Assembly: GCA_001662425.1 (NCBI GenBank)
Contig: BDDC01001975.1
Span: 1 to 17,660 of the forward strand
Origin: Chlamydomonas sphaeroides
Taxonomy: Eukaryota > Chlorophyta > Chlorophyceae > Chlamydomonadales > Chlamydomonadaceae
Reading direction: 5' to 3'
DNA length: 17,660 nt
In this document: positions 1 to 7,734 of the stretch, one piece after another
How positions within the stretch are numbered: the stretch's first letter is position 1
Layout: every line of letters starts with the position of its first letter
Made by a program: the position numbers and the translations under genes
The notes under the pieces: model-generated
Seen by the model: the letters and a program-made list of their open reading frames with translations, nothing else
What the model was told of the DNA's origin: nothing
The model's database searches: none

Positions 1-151
1 GTACGACACCTCGCACGACGGACACATGGAGCGCAGCCACATGGAGACCAGCAAGGGCCACGCTGCGCTCGTGGACGACCTGGGCGCAGCGTGGCCCTTG
101 CTGGTCTCCATGTGGCTGCGCTCCATGTGTCCGTCGTGCGAGGTGTCGTAC
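1..151. repeat. Perfect 67-bp inverted repeat (fold-back) with 17-bp loop
   Basis: Positions 1-67 are the exact reverse complement of 85-151, with loop 68-84. The left arm starts at the first base of the window, so the arms may be longer than seen. Read as protein, the arm gives a frame with strong coding character (YDTSHDGHMERSHMETSK...). On the plus strand that frame runs smoothly into the loop as LVDDLG. On the minus strand the same frame is preceded by a further 50 codons of coding-like sequence and a splice acceptor. This is what a single exon copied back on itself would look like. It could be a genuine inverted duplication or a fold-back chimera from library preparation or assembly; the position at the very edge favours the second. 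Confidence 0.97.
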
Positions 152-302
152 TGGCCGGGCGTGAAGCTCAGCAGCACGACTTTGCCCGACTTGATGTCGT
201 TGTTGGTGCTTCCGTGCCGCGCCACAGACGGCGACGGCGCCGGGTAAGCGGGCGCCTTGCAGTCGACGAGGCTGCCGGGGTCGTCCTCGTCGTCGGACAC
301 CT
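85..302 (-). CDS. Partial exon of an unidentified gene, running into the fold-back
   Basis: On the minus strand a typical acceptor (TTGCTTGCAG) ends at 303, followed by an open frame starting VSDDEDDPGSLVDCKAP and passing through SGKVVLLSFTPGQYDTS into the inverted repeat arm. Codon use is strongly G/C-ending (GAC, GAG, CTG, AAG, GGC), which the plus-strand frames here lack. Past position 85 the minus strand enters the loop and the mirror arm and stops looking like protein. The frame's natural continuation (LVDDLG) is instead found on the plus strand at 68-84. I do not recognise the protein; it is acidic at its start and hydrophilic. It may be an upstream exon of the plus-strand gene at 439-7470 placed in reverse by the fold-back, or a separate minus-strand gene. 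Confidence 0.5.
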
Positions 303-438
303 CTGCAAGCAATCAAGATGGACAGCATACGGATGCATTGTGTCCCAGGGCGTCGTGTGTCGGGCATATGTTGATTATTACAAACACACGCGCCCCTCGC
401 CTGCCCTCCCTTGTCCCCGCTCGCCCCCCCAACCGCAG

Positions 439-3400
439 CAACTTCATCCGACTGCGCCAGGGCTGGCCGCGCTTCGAGGGCCTCCCCGCCGACTCGCTGC
501 ACCCCTATCTGGCAGAGGTACGGTACCAGGGGGGGCGGCGGGGTGCAGTCAAGGGGCCGGCGGGGTGCAGTCAAGGAGCAGGCGGGGTGCAGTCAAGGAG
601 CAGGCGGGGTGCAGTCAAGGGGCCGGGGCATCCGGCCCGGCAGCAGCGCGCGCGCACTTCCGCGCACACCCAATGCACCCGTACCTGGCCGAGGTACCCA
701 GCGGGGCGGCGGGGTTGCGGAAGCGCACGTGTCGTCACACATGCGTCCGATGACACCGCTCCATGTGCCGGGTGTCCTATCGCTGAGCCATGTGATAGCC
801 CTACCGTGTGACCGTGCACCAGCTGTGGCGCTGTCGGCCGCCCCAACTGCATCAGGCACACTCCTTTGCCCTGCTCCCAGCCGTTGCATGTCTCGTTATG
901 GTTGCATGTATCTTGTTGCGGTGTGAGGGCTACCTTATCCCCTTCTCCTGGGGCCGACAGGTCACGGCGCTGTCGGACGAGGACCCACTGGCCTCGCCCA
1001 CAGCGGGCTTTGCGCAGCACTACACGCCGCCCTGGGCCGGCGCGGCGGCGGCGGACGCCGGCGACGGCGAGGCAGCGGCGCGGTGGCGGCGGCAAGAGGA
1101 GGAGGTGGAGGAAGTCGAAGGCGGTTTGCACACAGCGGCGGCGGCGGCGGCGCCAGGAGCTCGGCGGCGCGGCGGCGGCGCCGCGGCGCCGGCGGGAGGC
1201 TGGGACGAGGAGGAGGGCGGCGTGCCGGCCGGCCGGCGGCGGTCGCTGCTGTCGATTGGCGGCGGCGGCGCCAGCAGTACGGGCAGCCCCTGGCGGCTGC
1301 GGTCGCTGACGTCCGCCACTGCCGCCGCCGCCGCCGAACCGGGCATGGCCGACCCGCTGGACCTGGGCCCGACCTGCGATAGCCCCATCCGCCGCGGCGG
1401 CGGTGGCGGCGGCACCCTGGCCGACAGGGTGAGCTGGGACCGGCACCGCGGCCGGCCGGCGTCCGTAGCCGCGCTGCCCGCGCCCGGCAGCCCTCTGCGC
1501 GCGACGCCGGCGGCCGCCATCTCTCCCGCCGCCTGGGCGCTGGCCGGCGAGAGGGCCGCGGCGGCGGCGGGGACTCCAAAGGCAAGTGCCGCCACCGCCG
1601 CCGCCGCCGCCGCCGCCAGCTCGCCGCCGCGGCGGACGTCCAAGGCCGGCGGCGCCGCCGGCTGGGCGCCGTGGGCTCCGCCGCTGCTGTCGCCGACGGC
1701 GCGGCCGCGGCCGTCGCTTGGCGGCGACGAGCGCACATCCGCGCCCGATGTCGCCTCCGCCGCTGCCGCCGCCGGCTTTGTCAGCCCTGGCCGCATCGGC
1801 ACCGGCACCGGAATGAGCCCTCTGCAGGTGGGGCCGCCGAGGCGGGCGTCATTCTGGTTGCGATCAGGGGTTGTTGGATGTCTATGGTGCCTCGTTTGGG
1901 GGCTGTTGCGCGCTTGCAAGGCGCGGAAAGCAGCGCGGACAGGCTTGTGTTCCCGGCGTTTGGGGGGCGGGCGTGTGTGGGGAGCGCGGGCCAGGGCAGG
2001 GCACTCGCAGAGCTGGTGCGCCGCAGTGGGCTCAAGATCCAAACCCAAACCCTCCGTCAGGCTGTGGTGCGCTTCGCTCGGTCTCAGAGCCAGGCCAGGC
2101 ACTCGGCGCCCATCGGCAACGGCGGCGCCGCCACAGGCCACGGCAGCGGCCTGCTCTCGCCCACCCGTCACGGCAACGGCATTGGCGGCGGCGACAGGCC
2201 GTCGGAGACCGGCTCTGTCGCGGCGGCGGCAGAAGGCGGCGGCGCCGGCGGCGGCGGCGGCGGACCGGCGGCGGGGACGTCGTTCCGAATGCACGTGGGC
2301 CTCGAGGCGCTTGAGGCGATGGCGGAGGCCGAGGTCGTGGCGGCGCCGTCGACGGCGGCAGGCAGCGTCGACGGCGATGGTGCCGCCGCCGATGCAGACG
2401 ACGTGATGGTGCGCATAGGGCCTGTCCGTGGCGGCGCGGCGGCGGCGGCGGCGCCAGCTAGCGGCGCCACTCGGTCGGTGCCGGCTGCTGGCGGCGCCGC
2501 TCCGTCGGCGCCGTCGGATGGTGGCGGCGACGGCCGCCCGTCGTTTCTGTCGGACCCGGGTGCAGCACTGGCGGCGGCGACAATCGTGCACCCGTACGAC
2601 GTGCTGCCGGGCTTCACGCCGGGGCCGGCCCGCATGACGGACGAGGACGCGGAGCGATTTCTGCCCGAGGCCGACGGCTGGTACGACGCCCTGCAGTACC
2701 TCTTGGACCTGGAGCTGCAGTACGGCGGGCTGTACGGCACGGTTTTCCGGCCGAAGCGTCGCGACGGCCAGGTGGCGCCGCACGGCACCGTGGCGGCGCG
2801 CGCGGTGCGGCGCGCCGCCGCCGCCGAGGCGGCGGCCGAGGACGCTGCAAGCGTGCCGGTGCGGGTGTGGGTGTCTGCGCAGCTGCGAGCATGGGGTCGA
2901 GCATGCTGCTGGTTTCCCTGCATCGGACCGGTCATGTCGTACTGGCAGTCCATGGGGCCCGACAGCCGCCGTACGATGCTGCTGTGCACGTTTGTCGTGC
3001 CGCTGCTGCCGGTGCTGGTGCTGCTGGCGGCGGGCCTGGCGGTGGCGGCGGTGGCGCTGCTGGCGCTGCCGCTGGCGATCGCCGGCATCATCCTGCTGTT
3101 TGCCGCGCTGACCGACGGCGGATGTACGACGCTCGCACGGCGCACGTGCTGCCTGGTGTCGTACGAGGGCCCGCCGCTGGAGGACGACGCCGCGGCGGCG
3201 GCGGCCGCCGAGGAAGAGGCGGCGGAGCTGGAGGCGGCGGCGGCGGCGTTGGCCTGGCACAGCCAGCTGTCGCCGCCGCCGCCGGCGTACGGCGGCTCCG
3301 CCGGGCACCAGTCGTACTCGTACGGCGCGAATGCGGATCCGGCCCACATGGCCAACGGCGATGGCGGCAACGATGTTGACGACGGCGACGGCAGCGAAGG

Positions 3401-6282
3401 CGAGCGGCGAAGTGGCGTGCCGCCGGCCGTACGGCGCTCCGCCCAGATGCGTGCCGGGACGCTGTACCCTCCCGCGGCCGACTACGGACGGGGCCCCGGC
3501 ATGCATGGCGGCGCGTACAGCAGCGGTACGGCGTCCGGGATGCCGCCGGCGGCGCAGCACATGACCCGCGGGTCGTACGCCGCCGGCGGCTCGTACGGCA
3601 GCGGGCTGAGCGGCCACATGGCAGACCGCAGCTTCGGCGGCGGCAGCGCCGCCAGCGAGCTCTGGCCGCCGACGCTGCCGACGTCGGCGGCGCCGTCGCC
3701 CGCGCCGCCGGTGCCTCGGCCGTACCCGACGGCGGCGACGCTGGCGGCGGAGGCGGGTCTCCAGCCGCAGGTGTCGATCGGCGACGAGCTGCCGCCAGCG
3801 CCGGGCGCGCCGCCGCTGCCGCTGCAGTTGAGCGTGTCGCACGCCCGACGTGCATCGCTGCTCGCCGGCGGCGCCGGCAGCATCACGTACGGCTCTGACG
3901 GACTGCCGTACAGGAAGTCACTGCTCGGCATGCGGGCGTCGTACGGCGGCGGCGCCTCGTCGGGCCCCGAGTCATCCGGCGGCCGTGCTGGCGGCGGCGG
4001 CGGCCGATCCGCGGCGTACGCAGCGGCGGCGGCCGCCGCACTGCAGCTCACGCCGCGGCCAACGGCGTCGCCGTCCGTTTCGGCGTCGCCGCCGCCTTCG
4101 GCTCTGCAGCCGTCGCCGTCACGGCCACCGGCGGCGGCGGCGGCCTCTGGCGGCAGCGGCAGCGGCTTCGCCGGGTCGGCCTTTGGTGCACCGGCGGCGA
4201 GGTCGGCAGCGCTCGCCGCCGCGGCTTGCGCGAACGGTGGCGACGGCGGTTTGTACGGCGGAGAGGACGACGGCCTCATCGAGCGGCCGTCGCCGCCGAG
4301 CCCGCGAGCCGCCGCCAGGGCCGCCGCCGGCTCCAGCTCCGCGACGCCGGAGCGGCCCAGCGCGGCTCCGTCGCCGCCGCTGCGCGGCACCGCCGCCGGG
4401 CGCTACAGCGGCCCCGGCAGCGGCGCCGCGCCGGCGTCGCCGCCGCCGCCGTCGCCGCCGCTTGGCTACCGCGGACAGCCAACGTCGTACTCCCCCACCA
4501 AAGGCGGCGGCGGTGGGTCCGGGGCTGGCTTTGGCGGCGGCCGTGCGCGGCGGCGGAGCTCTGGCGGTAAGCGCCTTTGGGTTATTGGGTGTGCCGGATT
4601 ATGGAGGGGTAGTCCGGGGGGAATGCGGTAGGGTCGAGCGCTTGGTGCGGGGTGCCTTCTGCGTCTAGGCTGGGTGCAGAGGGTGTGGTTCATGCCTGGT
4701 ACGACCCCTGCAATTAAACAGCCTGCATGCGAGACTGGGCACGGTTGGGTGCCTACCCATGTGCTAACATGTGCCTTGGCTGCGCCGCACGCCTGCCCGA
4801 CCCTCTGCAGCCGGCTACGAGAGCGCTGGCAACAGCGGGTACGGCAACAGCGGGTACGGCAACAGCGGGTACGGCATGCCGTCCAGCCCCGGCACTACGG
4901 CGTACGGCGCGGCCGCACCCGGTGGGAGCAGCGCCGGGCACAGCGCGTACGGCAGCGCCGGGAACAGCATGTACGGGAGCGTGTACGGCGGCGCGCTGCC
5001 GCAGCCGCCGCCGCAGCACGTGATCCCGGTGGCGGCGGGCACGCTGCCGTACCGTCTGGCGGCGGCGGCCGCGGCGGCTGATGGTGGCACCGGTGCTGCG
5101 GCGGCGGCGGCGGGGCTGGCCCGCAAGCTGCCGTCGCCGTCGGGCCCTTCCGGCCACATTAACCTACAGGTGAGTGGCGGCGCGGCCTCGGCCGTGTGTC
5201 CTGTTAGGCATCCTTTCAAACAGCGCAGTTCATTGCCCTGTCCGGCCCGGCCGTGCTTACTGCACGTTGCCTTGCGCGTGTTCAGTTGTAAGTAACGTCA
5301 CAGAGCGTGGGTGTTCAAGTGTTTAGTAAAACAGAACCTCACACGCGGCACGTGTGTGTGCTCCTCAAGTGGGCACCAGCTTGCTGGCTCAGCCCGGTCC
5401 CTGCGCGGTCACGTCATGTTGAGGGGTGCGTCGGTCAACACAAGCTGCTGCCCCCGTGACCGCCGTGCGGCCGCCAGGCCGCCGCCACTGCGGTGCTCTT
5501 CGCCGCCAGGGCCCGGCGCAACGTCGCCGCCAACAGCGCTGGCGCCGCCGCCGCCGCGCCCCTGTCGCCGCCGCTGGGCGCCGCCGCGCAGCAGCCCGCC
5601 CGCACCGGCGGCGGCGTGGGCGGCGGCCCGGCGGCCCCGGCCATGTCGCCGCCTCTGCTGTCGCGGCGGCGGTCCTCGGGCGCCGGTTCCTCTGCCGTTG
5701 CCGCCGCCGCCGCCATGGCTGTGTCTCCGTCACACCGCTATGCACAGAGCGCGTACGGAAACCTGAGCGGCGGCGGCGGTGCCTTTGAGCCGGTGTGGCC
5801 GGGCATTGCCGGAGCCTCGCCGCCGGCGGCGTCGCCGCCGCCGCCATCGCCGCCGATGCCGTCGTACGGCCCAAAACCGCGGCGCTCGCTCAGCGGCAGC
5901 GCCGCCGACGGCATGTCGTTGACGGCGGCGGCGGCGCTCGTGGCGGCGGAGGGCGGGCAGCGGTACGAGCCCACCTCCGGCGGGCGCCTGAGCAGGGTGG
6001 CGTCCGAGGGCTCCACGGCTGGCGGCTCCGGCGGCTCCGCTAGCCCCAGCGGCTCCCTGGTAAGTGGTGACGACACAGGTTCTTAGTGCTGGTGTCATGG
6101 GTTGCGCTGGGCGCTCATAAGCCCCCAGAGCCGACCGGCGCGTGCTGCGCCAACACATGCAGTACATGAAGGCGCTGCTGTAGCTGTGCGACGCGATGTG
6201 TGCGCTCCATTTCGTCGTGCGCCCTGTCCGTGTGTTTGCAGGCAGCGCGCCGCGGCCGGGCCGTGCCGCCCATCTACACCCA

Positions 6283-6313
<31 letters not shown>

Positions 6314-7470
6314 AGCGCCTTCGCCACCAGCCCCGGCCGCCGACTCAGCGGCGGCGCCAGCGGCGCCGACTCAGTCGCCGTCAGCCCCGTACGGCACGGC
6401 AGCAGCACGCCGCCGGGCGCACTGCGGCAGTGGTCGCAGGGCAGCGGCGGCAGCGGCGGCGGCGGGAGTCAGTGGGGCCCCGGCGTGCCGTCGCCGTCGC
6501 GTGCGGGCGGCGGCATGGCGCCGGCGTCGCCGCCGCCTGCCGCCGCCGCCAGCCCGTCCGGCGAGATGGCCGCCAGCCGGACCTCCCCCGCCTCGCCCTC
6601 CAAGCTCGCCCTTGGGCTGGCGCTGGGGGTGCCGGGCTTCATGGTGCCAGTGAGTGCGCGGCTGCTGCCTAGCAGCGGCCCCGGGTGGGCTGAGCTGCTG
6701 GGGCTTGGTGTGGCGCCGCCGCTGCGCATGCTTCGGCACGCGAGCGGCAAGGCCACGGCCACACCGCTGCCTGCCAGCGCGCTCCTCGCGGGCGCCCGGC
6801 CGCTGTGGGGCCCACGGGGGCGCTGATGCGCTCGGCCGCCGGCGGCTGCAGTCTGCCCCAAGTGGGTCCCAGCCAGCGCCTGGCCTGCCGCCGAGCGCCC
6901 GACGCGCGCGCTGCCGCTGTCACTGGCCAACCCCTGCAGCCGTGCTCCCGGCTGAATGGCATCCCATGCCATCCTTCACCCCGGCCAACTGGCTGCGCAC
7001 GCGCGCGGCCAATCCAGTTCGTGCCGCTCCGCCCGCTGCCCCTGCCACCGCAGACGCTGCGGACCATTAGCTCGCTGCGGGCCGAAGACGTGGACTCTGC
7101 CGCCGGCACGCCCTCGGCCACCGGCACGCCCGGCGCCGGCACGCCCCCGCACGCGGGCCGCGGCTCGGGGGGTCCCACGGGCCCGGGCGGCCGGCCGCCG
7201 CTGCCGCCAAAGACCCACAGCAGCCCGCGCGTTCGGCTGGGCGAAGAGGCGGGCTCGTCCGGCTTTGGCGGCGGCTGGGGCGGGCTGAACAGCGGCGCCA
7301 GTAGCGGCTCGGGAGGGTTGGGGCCGGCCGGCGAGTCGCCGGCTGCTGCTGCGGCGGCGGTGACGCCGCCGGCGGTGAGGACGTCGGGGCATGGGGCGTT
7401 GGGGACGGTGCCGGAGGGCAGTGCGGCGCCGGCGTGGCGGGGACCCGCGCCCAGCAGGGATGAGCAGTAG
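439..7470 (+). CDS. Large low-complexity protein with one hydrophobic segment; unknown function (5' partial)
   Basis: Seven exons are inferred: 439-517, 961-1827, about 2088-4566, 4811-5169, 5478-6059, 6242-6649 and about 7054-7470, ending in TAG. Donors are good (GTACGG, GTGGGG, GTAAGC, GTGAGT, GTAAGT, GTGAGT) and acceptors are mostly C-rich CAG. Every junction keeps frame: all are phase 0 except the 4566/4811 junction, which is phase 1 and rejoins correctly. Exon 3 could also start at 2061 or 2094, and the last exon at 7018; all keep frame. The visible product is about 1,729 residues. Residues 1-26 (ending SLHPYLAE) look ordinary. About 27-460 is Ala/Gly/Arg/Ser-rich. About 465-600 is a more complex, probably folded part (DEDAERFLPEADGWYDALQY, LELQYGGLYGTVFRP). 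About 611-657 is a long hydrophobic stretch (CTFVVPLLPVLVLLAAGLAV and on), enough for a membrane hairpin or two helices. The remainder is disordered, with Ser-Pro sites, poly-Gly/Ala runs and GYG/SYG repeats. The start and any upstream exons lie beyond the fold-back. No TGTAA polyadenylation signal is seen before the next gene. I do not recognise the family. A membrane-anchored scaffold is a guess from composition only. Confidence 0.8.
498..720 (+). repeat. Duplicated exon end and donor site (copies at 498-549 and 673-720)
   Basis: Both copies read HPYLAE followed at once by a GTAC donor and a G-rich tail containing GGGGCGGCGGGGT. The first copy ends the exon at 517. The second would end an exon at 693, also in phase 0, and a possible acceptor for it (CCGGCAG) lies at 637-643. 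The 22-bp minisatellite lies between the copies. Codon-level differences (CTATCTGGCAGAG against GTACCTGGCCGAG) are mostly silent. Confidence 0.7.
518..960 (+). other. Intron 1 of the large gene (443 bp), repeat-bearing
   Basis: The donor follows the GAG at 515-517 and the acceptor is CCGACAG at 954-960. The intron holds a four-copy 22-bp minisatellite (537-624) and a diverged second copy of the upstream exon end (673-720) with its own usable donor. From about 720 to 960 I see nothing beyond ordinary intron sequence. Confidence 0.6.
537..624 (+). repeat. Minisatellite, 4 copies of a 22-bp unit
   Basis: The unit is GGCGGGGTGCAGTCAAGG plus GGCC or AGCA, at 537-558, 559-580, 581-602 and 603-624. 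Copies 1 and 4 share one ending and copies 2 and 3 the other. It lies inside an intron, just after the duplicated exon end whose tail resembles the unit. Confidence 0.97.
4828..4872 (+). repeat. In-frame 15-bp coding repeat, 3 copies (GNSGY)
   Basis: Three identical copies of GGCAACAGCGGGTAC lie at 4828-4842, 4843-4857 and 4858-4872. They encode GNSGY three times at the start of exon 4. Identity at the base level points to recent slippage or homogenisation, and the 15-bp length keeps the frame. Confidence 0.97.
5170..5477 (+). other. Intron of the large gene (308 bp) carrying a dispersed element
   Basis: It is bounded by CAG|GTGAGT at 5169/5170 and CCGCCAG at 5471-5477. It holds copy A of a 27-bp dispersed motif (5311-5337) and a TGTAA pentamer at about 5286-5290. 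TGTAA is the usual volvocine polyadenylation signal, so early 3' end formation here is conceivable but unsupported. Confidence 0.65.
5311..5337 (+). repeat. Dispersed 27-bp element, copy A (intronic)
   Basis: It begins GTGTTCAAGTGTTTAGTAAA. It matches copies at 13160-13186 and 13927-13953 at 23 of 27 positions each. The flank downstream (CACACGCGG...TGTGTGTG) also resembles that of the copy at 13927. Confidence 0.75.
6650..7053 (+). other. Last intron of the large gene (404 bp)
   Basis: The donor is CCA|GTGAGTG at 6649/6650. The best acceptor is CTGCCACCGCAG at 7042-7053, preceded by a good C-rich tract; AATCCAG at 7011-7017 is a weaker, in-frame alternative. If retained, the frame stays open for 59 codons after the donor and ends at 6826, giving a shorter protein. 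No other element is seen. Confidence 0.6.
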
Positions 7471-7734
7471 CCCGTAATGGCGGCGTCGGGCAGGTGGCGC
7501 ATGTTGCGGGGCGTGCAGGTGCACGCTGGGCAGGGAAGGCGGTTGCGGGGCGGTTGGGTGAGGGCAGGGGAGGGGGATGAAACGTGTGCTCAAGATGTTG
7601 CTTTCGTGTTCCTACGTTCCGACACCAAGCGGTCCTTGCCATGACACTGTAGAGCACATCAGTCAGCCAAAAGAGCAAACCTGCCTCGTGCCGAGCGTTT
7701 GCGCTGAAGGCCGTTTAACGCCCGACACGCTACC
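7471..7734. other. Intergenic region between the large gene and the F-box/LRR gene
   Basis: 264 bp. It must hold the 3' UTR of the upstream gene and the promoter of the downstream gene. I see neither a TGTAA polyadenylation pentamer nor a TATA box on the plus strand. The GC content drops noticeably after about 7580. Confidence 0.6.

Noticed and set aside
1020..3842. A 940-codon open frame on the minus strand opposite the large gene
   Set aside because: It is Arg/His/Gln-rich nonsense made by the complement of GCC/GGC/GCG codons. It crosses introns of the plus-strand gene and has no start or splice logic of its own.
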